Shown here one piece after another: positions 43,096 to 52,198 of a DNA stretch of 64,000 nt; position 1 is the first letter of the stretch, and each line of letters opens with the position of its first letter. The notes below the pieces were generated by a model that searched no databases, was not told the origin of the DNA, and saw only the letters and a list, made by a program, of their open reading frames with translations. Position numbers and translations under genes: made by a program. Where the stretch lies: NCBI RefSeq assembly GCF_031085165.1, contig NZ_JAVHTY010000007.1:1-64000 (forward strand), written 5' to 3'. Source of the DNA: Pseudomonas sp. 102515. Lineage in GTDB: Bacteria; Pseudomonadota; Gammaproteobacteria; Pseudomonadales; Pseudomonadaceae.

Positions 43096-44914
43096 ATTGC
43101 GGATCCTTGCCGCTCAGCTTGCGATCGAGGAAGAAGGCCGTGCTGATCAGGGCCAGGTGCGACAGCGCCTGGGGCAGGTTGCCGAGGGGGTAGCCACGCT
43201 TGTCCAGTTCCTCGGCATAGAGACCCAGGGGGTTGGCGTAGCCCAGCAGTTTTTCGAACTCCAGGTGGGCTTCGTCGACGCGACCGGCGCGGGCCAGGCA
43301 TTCGACGTACCAGAAGGAGCAGGCGACGAAGGCGCCTTCTTCGCCTTTGAGGTTGTCCGCCGGGGTGTCGACCGGGTTGTAGCGGCGGATCATGCCGTCA
43401 TAGGCCAGGTTGGTCTTGATGGCGTCCAGGGTGGACAGCCACATGGGATCGGTGGCGCTGACGAAGCGCACCAGCGGCATCAGCAGCAGGGCGGCGTCCA
43501 GGCTCTTGCCGTGGCGGGTCGAGGTGAAGTGACCCTGTTCGGCGTTCCAGAAGTTGTCCCAGATGTCTTCCTGGATGGCGGCGCGTGCGGCGTACCAGCG
43601 CTCATAGGGCATCGGCAGCGAGCGCTTGACCGACAGCCGCATGGCGCGGTCGATGGCCACCCAGCACATCAGTCGTGAATGCAGGAAGTGCTCGGGATCG
43701 CCGCGCATCTCCCAGATACCGGCATCGGGCTGGTTCCAGTTCTCGCAGACGTGGTCGATCATCCGCACCACGCCCTTCCAGCCATGGTGGGAGATGGCTT
43801 CGCCATACTTGTTGGACAGGTAGATGGCGTCCATCAACTCGCCATAGATGTCCAGCTGGACCTGCTGGTAGGCCTCGTTGCCGATGCGCACCGGACTCGA
43901 GTCGGCATAGCCGGCCAGGCGGTCGAGGGTTTCCTCGGGCAAGTCCAGGCCGCCGTCCAGGCGATACATGATCTGCAGCTTTTCCGGGGCGTTGTGGCTG
44001 TTTTCCACGCACTGGCCCACCCAGTGGGTGAAATCCTTGGCTTCCTGGGTGTAGCCCAGGCGCATGAAGGCGTAGACGGTGAAGGAGGCGTCGCGGATCC
44101 AGGAGGCGCGATAGTCCCAGTTGCGCTCGCCACCCAGGGCCTCGGGCAGGCTGAAGGTGGCGGCCGCGGCGATGGAGCCGTGCTTGCAGGAGGTCAGCAG
44201 CTTCAGCGCCAGGGCCGAGCGGGTGACCATCTCGCGCCAGCGACCCTGGTAGTGACTCTTGGCCGCCCAGGAAGTCCAGTAGGAGAGGGTATCCTCGAAG
44301 CAGAGCTCGCTCTGTCCGGCGACGACCTTGTCGTCTTCCTCGCAGCCGAAGACGAAATCCAGTTGTTCACCCTGGTCCAGTTCGAACTCGGCCAGGGCGG
44401 CGTTGCCCTCCACCTGCAGAGGGACGCTGGACGCCAGGCGCAGGGTCGGCTGGCCAGCGGCCTCGAACAGGGCACCGCCATCCACCAGGCGCGCCCGGGT
44501 CTCGGCGCGGGCATAGTCGTGGGCCGGGGCGCAGACCAGGCGGAAGCGGCAGCGTCCGGCCACCACCTGCACGCGGCGGACGATGCGCGGCTGGGTGTCC
44601 TCGCTGCTGCACACCGGCATCAGGTCGGTCACCTCGGCGACCCCTTCCGCCGACAGCCAGCGGGTCTGCAGGATGTTGGTATCGGGTAGGTAGAGTTGCT
44701 GCTCGCGGGCATCGTCCCAGACCGGCGCCAGGCTGAAGTAGCCGGCCTTCTCCGAGTCGAGCAGGGCGGCGAACACCGAGGGACTGTCCAGGTTCGGCCA
44801 GCAGAAGTGGTCGATGGTGCCGTCGGTGGCGACCAGGGCGCAGGTGCGCAGGTCGCCGATGACACCGTGGGCGCCGATACTGCGGCGGCCCTGCACGGAG
44901 GTGGAATCAGCCAT
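43085..44914 (-). CDS. Glycoside hydrolase family 15 protein
   Basis: 609 residues from the ATG at 44914. N-terminal beta-sandwich region (SIGAHGVIGDLRTCALVATD, GTIDHFCWPNLDSPSVFAAL) and C-terminal (alpha/alpha)6 barrel, with RNWDYRASWIRDASFTVYAF, and the EEGAFVACSFWYVECLARAG catalytic region. GH15 enzymes include glucoamylase, glucodextranase and bacterial trehalase; which activity this has is not settled. No signal peptide, so cytoplasmic. It overlaps the upstream dehydrogenase by 8 bases and forms an operon with it. Confidence 0.88.
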   Translation of the reverse strand: MADSTSVQGRRSIGAHGVIGDLRTCALVATDGTIDHFCWPNLDSPSVFAALLDSEKAGYFSLAPVWDDAREQQLYLPDTNILQTRWLSAEGVAEVTDLMPVCSSEDTQPRIVRRVQVVAGRCRFRLVCAPAHDYARAETRARLVDGGALFEAAGQPTLRLASSVPLQVEGNAALAEFELDQGEQLDFVFGCEEDDKVVAGQSELCFEDTLSYWTSWAAKSHYQGRWREMVTRSALALKLLTSCKHGSIAAAATFSLPEALGGERNWDYRASWIRDASFTVYAFMRLGYTQEAKDFTHWVGQCVENSHNAPEKLQIMYRLDGGLDLPEETLDRLAGYADSSPVRIGNEAYQQVQLDIYGELMDAIYLSNKYGEAISHHGWKGVVRMIDHVCENWNQPDAGIWEMRGDPEHFLHSRLMCWVAIDRAMRLSVKRSLPMPYERWYAARAAIQEDIWDNFWNAEQGHFTSTRHGKSLDAALLLMPLVRFVSATDPMWLSTLDAIKTNLAYDGMIRRYNPVDTPADNLKGEEGAFVACSFWYVECLARAGRVDEAHLEFEKLLGYANPLGLYAEELDKRGYPLGNLPQALSHLALISTAFFLDRKLSGKDPQWQP

Positions 44915-45710
44915 TGTCTTCGAATCCCGGATAGAGGCACATGCCGCCATCGACGAACAGGGTGGTGCCGACGATGTAGTCGGCCAGGTCGCTGGCGAGA
45001 AAGACCGCCGCGTTGCCCACGTCGTCGACATGGCCGACGCGCTTGTAGGGGATCAGCCTGAGCAGTTCACGCGCCTTGGCCTCGTCACCGGTCACCTCTT
45101 CGTTGATGGCGGTGGCGATGGCGCCCGGGGCGATGCTGTTGACGCGGATGCCCTCCGCGGCGACTTCCTGGGCCAGGCTGCGCATCAGCAGGTTGACCCC
45201 GCCCTTGGACGCGGCATAGTTGACGTGCCCGGCCCAGGGAATCACCTCGTGCACCGAGCTCATGTGGATGATCTTGCCCAGGGCACGGGAGATGTTCTCG
45301 TCGCGGCCCTGCTGGCGAAACTGGCGGATCGCCGCCCGGGCGCAGAGGAACTGGCCGGTGAGGTTGGTGTTGATCACCGTGTTCCAGTCCTCGAGCGACA
45401 TGTCGGCGACCGCCGCGTCCTTTTGCAGGCCGGAGTTGGCGACCAGGATGTCCAGGCGGCCGAAGGCTTCCAGGGTGCGGTCGAACAGGGCCTGGACCGC
45501 GGCCTCGTCGCCGACGTCACCGCCCACGGCGATGGCCCGGCCGCCGGCGTCCTGGATGCGCCTGGCCAGCTCTTCCGCCGGTTCGGCGCTGGAATGGTAG
45601 TTGATGGCGACGGCGGCACCGGCCTTGGCCAGGGCTTCGGCGACGGCGGCACCGATCCCGGAACTGCCGCCGGTGACCAGGGCGACCTGGCCGTTGAGGG
45701 AAAGCTGCAT
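44907..45710 (-). CDS. SDR-family glucose 1-dehydrogenase-like protein
   Basis: 267 residues. Classical short-chain dehydrogenase: GGSSGIG cofactor loop (residues 14-20), NSGLQ, catalytic S-Y-K in MSSVHEVIPWAGHVNYAASK, and PGAIATAIN. The whole pattern, including MSSVHEVIPW and the GGMCLYPGF end, closely follows Bacillus glucose 1-dehydrogenase from memory. Likely oxidises glucose to gluconolactone with NAD(P). Overlaps the start of the GH15 gene by eight bases, so free glucose from that hydrolase could be its substrate. Confidence 0.88.
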   Translation of the reverse strand: MQLSLNGQVALVTGGSSGIGAAVAEALAKAGAAVAINYHSSAEPAEELARRIQDAGGRAIAVGGDVGDEAAVQALFDRTLEAFGRLDILVANSGLQKDAAVADMSLEDWNTVINTNLTGQFLCARAAIRQFRQQGRDENISRALGKIIHMSSVHEVIPWAGHVNYAASKGGVNLLMRSLAQEVAAEGIRVNSIAPGAIATAINEEVTGDEAKARELLRLIPYKRVGHVDDVGNAAVFLASDLADYIVGTTLFVDGGMCLYPGFEDNG

Positions 45711-45795
45711 GTCCAGACTCCTGCACGGGAAAAGGTGTCTGACTGCTGACCGCCATGCTCGCGTCTAGGTTCAGCCCGCGAGCGTTGCCGGATGT

Positions 45796-47442
45796 TCAGG
45801 CCGAGGCCGTGCGGAACAGGCTCATGCGGCGCTCCAGATCCTCGGCCAATTCGGTCAGCTGGCGACTGGCCCCGGCGATCTGCTGCGAACCGCTGGCGGT
45901 TTCCAGGGTGGCGGTGTGGATGCGATTGATGTTCTCGTTGACCTCCTCGGCCACGGCGGTCTGCTGGGCCGCGGCGGTGGCGATCTGGGCATTCATGGCG
46001 TTCACCGAACCGACGTCCGCCTGGATGGCCGCCAGGGCCGCGACGGCGCGCTGGGTCAGCTCGGCGGTCTGGTGGGCCTGGCCGCGGCTCTCTTCCATCT
46101 GCGCCGAGGCGCGCCCGGCGCCTTCCTGCAGGGTGGCGATCATGGCGCGGATCTCGCGGGTCGATTCCTGGGTGCGGGTAGCCAGGTTGCGGACCTCGTC
46201 GGCCACCACGGCGAAACCACGGCCCTGCTCACCGGCACGGGCGGCCTCGATGGCGGCATTCAGCGCCAGCAGGTTGGTCTGCTCGGCGATGCCGTTGATG
46301 ACGGCGACGATGTTCTCGATGCTGGCGCTGTCGCTGGACACCTGCTGCACGGTGACACTGGCCTGCTCCAGGGCTTGTACCAGCTGACCGATGGCCTGGC
46401 CGGAACTGGCGACCAGCCGGTTGCCGGTGTCCACCTGGGCACTGGCATTGCCGGTGGCCTGGGCGGCCTGGGCCGCGTAGCCGGCGACTTCGCCGATGGT
46501 GGCGGCCAACTCGGTGACCGCCGCGGCCATGTGCTGGGCCTGGTTGGACTGCACATCGGTGTGGCGCTGGTTGGTCTGGGCGGTGCTCTGCAGCTGGGCC
46601 GCCGCCGCGGCGACCGAGCTGGCGGTATGGCGCACCTGGACGATGGTCTGGCCCAGGTGTGCGGTGGCGCTGCCCAAGGTGCCCATGACGCTGTCCGGGT
46701 AACGAGTGGCAGGGCGCTCGTCCAGACGGCCCTCGGCCAGCCGGCGGATGGCGGCGGCCACGGCGTGGGGTTCGCCGCCCAGGGTCGCGCCCATCTGGCG
46801 AATGATCATGATGGAGACGGCGATGCTCAGCAGCAGGGCGAGGGCGCAGGTCACCAGCATCAGCCAGCGGAAGCCGCCGGCGATGCCGCGAACCTCGGCC
46901 AGATGACCGCTGGCGATGGCTTCCTCGTGATCGATGAGCGCATTGATGCGCTTGAGCCACTCGACATAGGCCGGCGAGACGCGCTCCAGGAGGAACACCC
47001 GGGCGCCTTCCAGATCACCGGCCTGGCGCATTTGCAGCAAGCGATCGGTCAGGGGCAGGGCGGTACCCTCGATGTCCTTGATGGCCGCCAGCAGGCGCTG
47101 TTCCTCGGCGGTGGCGCCCTGGCTGGCATACAGCTGATCCATGGGCTCGGCGGACTGGCGATAGAAGGCCTTGAGTCGGTCGATGTCGACCAGGCGGCTG
47201 GCCAGGGGCGCGGCGTCGTGGATCAGCACCGTATCGCGAATGGCGATGGCGCGATCGTGCACACTGCCGCGGAAGTTGATGGCATAGCGCTGCTTGACGC
47301 TGGCACCTTGGCTGACGGCAGTCAGGGTGTCGTCGATGACGCCGACGCGCTGGACGCCAACCAGGGTGATCAGCAGCATCAGCACCAGGATCAGGCCGAA
47401 GCCCAGACCCAGGCGGGCGGCCATGGAAAGGGGGGTACGCAT
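45796..47442 (-). CDS. Methyl-accepting chemotaxis protein
   Basis: 548 residues from the ATG at 47442. TM1 at ~11-30, periplasmic four-helix-bundle-like sensor (~31-188), TM2 at ~191-213, HAMP, then a long cytoplasmic signalling domain with the hairpin tip [19 protein letters not shown] near residues 387-405. The HAMP segment ([20 protein letters not shown]) is typical of the 40H-type receptors. Ligand unknown. No CheR-binding pentapeptide at the C-terminus (ends FRTASA). Confidence 0.92.
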   Translation of the reverse strand: MRTPLSMAARLGLGFGLILVLMLLITLVGVQRVGVIDDTLTAVSQGASVKQRYAINFRGSVHDRAIAIRDTVLIHDAAPLASRLVDIDRLKAFYRQSAEPMDQLYASQGATAEEQRLLAAIKDIEGTALPLTDRLLQMRQAGDLEGARVFLLERVSPAYVEWLKRINALIDHEEAIASGHLAEVRGIAGGFRWLMLVTCALALLLSIAVSIMIIRQMGATLGGEPHAVAAAIRRLAEGRLDERPATRYPDSVMGTLGSATAHLGQTIVQVRHTASSVAAAAAQLQSTAQTNQRHTDVQSNQAQHMAAAVTELAATIGEVAGYAAQAAQATGNASAQVDTGNRLVASSGQAIGQLVQALEQASVTVQQVSSDSASIENIVAVINGIAEQTNLLALNAAIEAARAGEQGRGFAVVADEVRNLATRTQESTREIRAMIATLQEGAGRASAQMEESRGQAHQTAELTQRAVAALAAIQADVGSVNAMNAQIATAAAQQTAVAEEVNENINRIHTATLETASGSQQIAGASRQLTELAEDLERRMSLFRTASA

Positions 47443-47570
47443 GTGAACCTCAACGCTTGAACGGTGTGACATGGATCACATTTTTCGGCAAAGGTTTGCG
47501 CGATAAGGTTCTTCAGGGGCGAGCGGTCATCCCCTGGGTATGAATGGCCCCTGGGAGGACAGGGCTGGAT

Positions 47571-48800
47571 TCAGCTGTCCTGACGTGGCTCCGTCAGCCG
47601 GTCGCGCCTGGCCAGACCCGGGAACAGCTTCATCCAGGCCCCGGTGATCACCAGGGTGCCGACGCCACCCAGCACCACCGCGGGCACCGTGCCGAAAAAG
47701 TGCGCAGTGACCCCCGACTCGAATTCGCCGAGCTGGTTGGAGGCACCGATGAACAGGCCGTTGACCGCACTGACCCGGCCGCGCATGGCATCCGGGGTCT
47801 CCAACTGGACGAAGGAGCTGCGGATCACCACGCTGACCATGTCGGCGGCGCCCAGCACCACCAGGGTGCCCAGCGAGAACCATAGCGAGGTGGACAGCCC
47901 GAAGGCGATGGTGGCCACGCCGAACAGCGCCACCGAGCCGAACATGATGCGGCCCACGTGGCGATTGAGACTGACATAGGCGAGCAGAAAGGACATGCCC
48001 AGGGCGCCCACGGCCGGTGCCGAGCGCAGCAGGCCCAGGCCCCAGGGTCCGGTGAGCAGGATGTCGGCGGCGAACACCGGGAGCAGGGCGGTGGCGCCGC
48101 CCAGGAGCACGGCGAAGAGATCCAGGGAAATGGCGCCGAGCACGTCCGGGCGACTCCTGATGAAGCGGATGCCGGCCAGCAGGTTGTCCAGGGTCGGCTT
48201 TTCCTTCTGGCTGGGCGTCTGCCGCGCCGGCAGGCTGGAGACCAGCAGGATGGCGATGCCATAGAGCACCAACGCCGGGCCATAGACCCAGGCGGCCCCC
48301 AGGGCATAGAGCAGCCCGCCCAGGGCGGGGGCGATGATGGTGGCGCCCTGCATGGCCGAGGCCGCGGCGGCGATGGCGCGGGGAAAGATCGAAGGCGGCA
48401 CGATGTTGGGCAGCAGCGCCTGGGTGGTGGGTTGCTCGAAGGCGCGGGCGGTGCCCAGGCAGAAGGCCAGGATGAAGATCAGTTCGCGGGTCACCGCCTG
48501 GTTGAGGCTGCCCACCAGCAGCACCAGGGCGATCAGTCCCTGGCCGGCCTGGCAGAGGGCGGCGACCCGGCGGCGGTCGTAGCGGTCGGCGACATGCCCG
48601 GTGTGCAGCATGAACAGCACCCGTGGCAGGAATTCCACCAGCCCCACCAGGCCGAGGTCGAGCACATTGCCGGTGAGGGAATAGAGGTGCCAGCCGATGG
48701 CGACGGTGAGCATCTGGAAACTGCCGGCGGTGCAGATGCGGGCGAACCAGAAGGCGACGAAGGGACGGTGGTGACGCAGCTGCAGGGTATCGCCGGACAT
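47571..48800 (-). CDS. MFS_3/EntS-like transporter
   Basis: 409 residues from the ATG at 48800 (no good start further upstream matches the family). About 11-12 membrane helices; FVAFWFARICTAGSFQMLTV at the start, HTGHVADRYDRRRVAALCQA in the first loop and RSSFVQLETPDAMRGRVSAV in the second half are the transmembrane-secretion-effector/EntS signatures. In other species such proteins export siderophores; here no siderophore gene is adjacent and the substrate is unknown. Confidence 0.82.
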   Translation of the reverse strand: MSGDTLQLRHHRPFVAFWFARICTAGSFQMLTVAIGWHLYSLTGNVLDLGLVGLVEFLPRVLFMLHTGHVADRYDRRRVAALCQAGQGLIALVLLVGSLNQAVTRELIFILAFCLGTARAFEQPTTQALLPNIVPPSIFPRAIAAAASAMQGATIIAPALGGLLYALGAAWVYGPALVLYGIAILLVSSLPARQTPSQKEKPTLDNLLAGIRFIRSRPDVLGAISLDLFAVLLGGATALLPVFAADILLTGPWGLGLLRSAPAVGALGMSFLLAYVSLNRHVGRIMFGSVALFGVATIAFGLSTSLWFSLGTLVVLGAADMVSVVIRSSFVQLETPDAMRGRVSAVNGLFIGASNQLGEFESGVTAHFFGTVPAVVLGGVGTLVITGAWMKLFPGLARRDRLTEPRQDS

Positions 48801-49105
48801 GGCAGGGGGCTCGCGAGGGCAGAGGCGGCATCTTAAGCCACCCCGAGGCTGATCGTCATACAACTGCGGGGGTGCGACAGCCTGCCCGATGCGACATCGA
48901 ACCACGTAAGCAAATGTATCGAGGAGGACTATTCTAAAGCCTGACGTTGATCCCCGTCAGCTTCCGACCTGGCCCTTTGGGCTAGCCGCGGTGGCGCCTT
49001 TTTAGCGTCCCGCTAGAACCCCCGGCGACGCCGGAGGTTCGAACCTCGGTCAGCGTCAACTCGACCGGCTGCTCTCGACGGCCGGCGTGCCTGAGAGGAA
49101 TAGCT
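48801..49105. other. Divergent intergenic region before cioA with three inverted repeats
   Basis: 305 bases without a gene. CTGACG/CGTCAG (48941-48946, 48955-48960) frames TTGATCCC, which also holds a half-match to an ANR/FNR box (TTGAT-N4-GTCAG). CCGGCG-A-CGCCGG (49022-49034) and GAGGTTCGAACCTC (49034-49047) are two adjoining palindromes in the probable cioA 5' leader. The cio genes in Pseudomonas are known to respond to oxygen level and cyanide. Confidence 0.45.
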
Positions 49106-50551
49106 ATGTTCGGCCTCGAAGCCCTGGATCTCGCCCGGATCCAGTTCGCCTTCACCGTGTCCTTCCACATCGTCTTCCCGGCGCTGTCCATCGGCACCGC
49201 GAGCTTTCTCGCCGTGCTCGAAGGGCTGTGGCTGAAGACCGACAACCACGTCTACAAGGATCTGTATCACTTCTGGCTGAAGATCTTCGCCATCTTCTTC
49301 GGCATGGGCGTGGTGTCCGGTCTGGTGATGGCCTATGAGTTCGGCACCAACTGGAGCGGCTTCGCCGACTATGCCGGCGCCGTGACCGGCCCCTTGCTGA
49401 CCTACGAGGTGCTCACCGCCTTCTTCATCGAGGCCGGTTTCCTCGGCGTCATGCTGTTCGGCTGGAACCGCGTGGGCCGCGGCCTGCACTTCTTCTCGAC
49501 GGTGATGGTGGCTATCGGCACCCTGATGTCGACCTTCTGGATCCTGTCCTCCAACAGCTGGATGCACACCCCGAGCGGCTACGAGATCGTCGACGGCCGC
49601 ATCGTCCCGGTGGACTGGCTGGCGGTGATCTTCAACCCGTCGTTCCCCTTCCGCTGGGCGCACATGACCATCGCCGCCTACCTGTCGGTGGCCTTCCTGG
49701 TCGGCGCTTCGGCGGCCTGGCACCTGTTGCGCGGCAACGACAACCCGGCGGTACGCAAGATGTTTTCCATGGCCATGTGGATGGCCCTGCTGGTAGCCCC
49801 CATCCAGGCCTTCGTCGGTGACGCCCACGGCCTCAATACCCTGGAGCACCAGCCGGCCAAGATCGCCGCGATGGAAGGCCACTGGGAGAATCCCCCCGGC
49901 GAGGCGACCCCGCTGATCCTGTTCGGCTGGCCGGACATGGAGCGCGAGGAAACTCGCTTCAAACTCGAGATCCCGGTGCTGGGCAGCCTGATCCTCAAGC
50001 ACAGCCTCACCGAGCCGATCCCGGCGCTCAAGGACTTCCCCAAGGAAGACCGGCCGCCGGCCTATGTGGTGTTCTGGTCGTTCCGCATCATGGTCGCCCT
50101 GGGCATGCTGATGATCGCCGCCGGCCTGTGGAGCGCCTGGCTGCGCTGGCGCGGCACGCTGTTCGAGACCCGCGGCTTCCTGCGCCTGGTCACCTGCATG
50201 GGGCCGGTCGGCCTCATCGCCCTGCTGGCCGGCTGGTTCACCACCGAGGTGGGCCGCCAGCCGTGGATCGTCTACGGCCTCCTGCGTACCAAGGACGGGG
50301 TGTCCAACCACAGCGTCACCCAGCTGAGCATCACCCTGGTGGCCTTCGTGGTGGTCTATTTCGCCGTGTTCGGCATCGGCACCCTCTATGCCCTGCGCAT
50401 GATCGGCAAGGGTCCGCACACCGGCGAGGGTGATCTTTCCACCACCGGTGGCCCCGGTACCGATCGCCATCCCAAGCGTCCGCTGTCCGGCGCCGATGGC
50501 GGCCTGGAAGAAGACAATCCCAATGACCAGCTGACCGGAGACCGCACATGA
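49106..50551 (+). CDS. cioA: CioA, cyanide-insensitive terminal oxidase subunit I
   Basis: 481 residues, nine expected membrane helices. LDLARIQFAFTVSFHIVFPA at the start (heme b595 His), a short Q-loop, conserved GWFTTEVGRQPW near residue 380, and LSVAFLVGASAAWHL carry the bd-oxidase subunit I pattern of the CIO subgroup. Quinol oxidase of the inner membrane reducing oxygen to water, less sensitive to cyanide than heme-copper oxidases. Overlaps cioB by four bases. Confidence 0.93.
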   Translation: MFGLEALDLARIQFAFTVSFHIVFPALSIGTASFLAVLEGLWLKTDNHVYKDLYHFWLKIFAIFFGMGVVSGLVMAYEFGTNWSGFADYAGAVTGPLLTYEVLTAFFIEAGFLGVMLFGWNRVGRGLHFFSTVMVAIGTLMSTFWILSSNSWMHTPSGYEIVDGRIVPVDWLAVIFNPSFPFRWAHMTIAAYLSVAFLVGASAAWHLLRGNDNPAVRKMFSMAMWMALLVAPIQAFVGDAHGLNTLEHQPAKIAAMEGHWENPPGEATPLILFGWPDMEREETRFKLEIPVLGSLILKHSLTEPIPALKDFPKEDRPPAYVVFWSFRIMVALGMLMIAAGLWSAWLRWRGTLFETRGFLRLVTCMGPVGLIALLAGWFTTEVGRQPWIVYGLLRTKDGVSNHSVTQLSITLVAFVVVYFAVFGIGTLYALRMIGKGPHTGEGDLSTTGGPGTDRHPKRPLSGADGGLEEDNPNDQLTGDRT

Positions 50552-51570
50552 ACGGCATCCCTGGCATCGACCTCCCGCTGATCTGGGCGATCATCATCAT
50601 CTTCGGCCTCATGATGTACGTGGTCATGGACGGCTTCGACCTGGGCATCGGCATCCTCTTCCCCTTCGTCAAGGGCAAGGAAGATCGCGACGTCATGATG
50701 AACACCGTGGCACCCATCTGGGACGGCAACGAGACCTGGCTGGTGCTCGGCGGGGCGGGGCTCTATGGCGCCTTCCCGCTGGCCTACTCGGTGATCCTGC
50801 CGGCGCTGTACCTGCCGCTGATCTTCATGCTGATCGGCCTGATCTTCCGCGGCGTGGCCTTCGAATTCCGCTTCAAGGTCCAGGAAGGCAAGGAGGCCCT
50901 GTGGGACAAGTCCTTCATCTTCGGTTCGCTGCTGGCCAGCTTCTGCCAGGGCGTGGCCCTGGGCGCCTTCATCGAAGGCTTCCCGGTGGAGAATCGCCAG
51001 TATGTCGGCGGCCCGCTGGACTGGCTGACACCCTTCTCGGTGTTCTGCGGCCTGGGCGTGATCGCCGCCTATGCGCTGCTGGGCAGCACCTGGCTGATCA
51101 TGAAGACCGAGGGTCCGCTGCAGGCCACCATGCGCCGTCTGACCAAACCGCTGCTGTTCCTGCTGCTGGCCTTCACCGCGGTGGTGAGCATCTGGACCCC
51201 GCTGAGCCAGGCGGCCATCGCCGCCCGCTGGTTCAGCATGCCCAACCTGGTCTGGTTCCTGCCGGTGCCGATCCTGGTGGGCGTGGTGACCCTGGCCCTG
51301 CTGCGTGCCATCCTGCGCGATGACTCGCACCATGCGCCCTTCCTGCTGACCCTGGCGCTGATCTTCCTCGGCTACAGCGGTCTGGGCATCAGCCTCTGGC
51401 CGAACATCATCCCGCCGGGCGTTTCCATCTGGGAGGCCTCGTCGCCGCCGCAGAGCCAGCTGTTCCTGCTCATCGGCACCCTGTTCATCATCCCCATCAC
51501 CCTGATGTACACCTTCTGGGGCTACTACGTGTTCCGCGGCAAGGTACGCGCGGGGGAGGGCTACCACTGA
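50548..51570 (+). CDS. cioB: CioB, cyanide-insensitive terminal oxidase subunit II
   Basis: 340 residues, eight to nine membrane helices. [35 protein letters not shown] and [20 protein letters not shown] are the CydB/CioB signature. Partner of CioA. Start ATG lies in the ATGA overlap with cioA. Its stop is in the TGATG overlap with the next small gene. Confidence 0.95.
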   Translation: MNGIPGIDLPLIWAIIIIFGLMMYVVMDGFDLGIGILFPFVKGKEDRDVMMNTVAPIWDGNETWLVLGGAGLYGAFPLAYSVILPALYLPLIFMLIGLIFRGVAFEFRFKVQEGKEALWDKSFIFGSLLASFCQGVALGAFIEGFPVENRQYVGGPLDWLTPFSVFCGLGVIAAYALLGSTWLIMKTEGPLQATMRRLTKPLLFLLLAFTAVVSIWTPLSQAAIAARWFSMPNLVWFLPVPILVGVVTLALLRAILRDDSHHAPFLLTLALIFLGYSGLGISLWPNIIPPGVSIWEASSPPQSQLFLLIGTLFIIPITLMYTFWGYYVFRGKVRAGEGYH

Positions 51571-51731
51571 TGGTCGGCCGCTCGCGCGAACCCAACCCCG
51601 CGGACAACAAGCCGCTCTGGCAGCGCCTGGCCTGGATGGCCGGCATCTGGGCCTGCAGCCTGGTGGCCCTGGGCGTGGTGGCCTGGGTGTTGCGGTTGGT
51701 GCTGACGGCGGCGGGGCTCAAGTCGCACTGA
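51570..51731 (+). CDS. DUF2474-type 53-residue membrane protein of the cio operon
   Basis: 53 residues, one membrane helix: [20 protein letters not shown] then [13 protein letters not shown], with a polar N-terminus. Its start overlaps the cioB stop by one base (TGATG). A third small protein of this kind (DUF2474) commonly follows cioB in Pseudomonas and takes the place of CydX/CydH-type subunits in bd oxidases. It is probably an accessory subunit of the oxidase. Confidence 0.8.
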   Translation: MVGRSREPNPADNKPLWQRLAWMAGIWACSLVALGVVAWVLRLVLTAAGLKSH

Positions 51732-51921
51732 CTTCTCCCAGGTGTTTTGGTGGATGAGGCTGCGCCGTCATCCACGCTACGCGGGGCTCAATCCTTGTGT
51801 AGGAAACTTATCCTCCAGGTCCCCGCGCTCCGCCGCCCTTCGGCCACGGCCCGCTGGAGCGGCACTGGCGTGAGGGCATCCTGCGCAAGGCGCAGGACCG
51901 GCCAATTGGGGCGAGCCTTTT

Positions 51922-51953
51922 GGTTACTTTTTTGGCAATTGAAAAAAGTAACC
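51922..51953. terminator. Bidirectional hairpin with T-rich arms
   Basis: GGTTACTTTTTT (51922-51933) and AAAAAAGTAACC (51942-51953) pair perfectly around GGCAATTG. It could end the cio transcript 190 bases after the DUF2474 gene, or be part of a repeat element. Confidence 0.45.
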
Positions 51954-52017
51954 CGCCCGACGAGGGCGGAACAAAAAGCGTCCGAATACACCGCGAATCA
52001 GCTTGGCGACCTAGCTC

Positions 52018-52062
52018 CCACCCCAATCCTCCCCCGCAAGCGGGAGAGGGGGCTGTTCGCGC
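52018..52062. repeat. Dispersed hairpin element, copy 2
   Basis: CACCCCAATCCTCCCCCGCA with GCGGGAGAGGGGGCTGTTCG. Shares the order CACCCCAA-CCT...CCC-loop-GGGAGAGGGGGCT-TTCGCGC with copy 1 at 42961-43001; stem CCCGC/GCGGG (52033-52037, 52040-52044). Confidence 0.6.
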
Positions 52063-52198
52063 GGGAGGGCCATCCGGCGTGAGTGATCCGCTTGTGCCCC
52101 GGCTCAGCCTACCCCCAAACCTACAACTTTTCCCAGTTATCCCCCTGCCGCCCGCCCGCTAGCCTGACCCCGTTCCCATCCAGACGAGGAAGGCATCC

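Larger units (their letters stand above)
51732..52198. other. Intergenic region filled with hairpin repeats
   Basis: 467 bases, no convincing gene. It holds GTGGATGA/TCATCCAC (51750-51757, 51768-51775), the perfect 12-base hairpin at 51922-51953, and the dispersed hairpin copy 2 at 52018-52062. Confidence 0.6.

Noticed and set aside
47514-47536. CAGGGG...CCCCTG hairpin between the chemoreceptor and the MFS gene
   Set aside because: Only six pairs with an 11-base loop and no T-run; too weak to list as a terminator.
49034-49047. GGTTCGAACC, similar to a tRNA T-arm
   Set aside because: No acceptor, D-arm or anticodon arm can be folded around it; it is a plain palindrome in the cioA leader.
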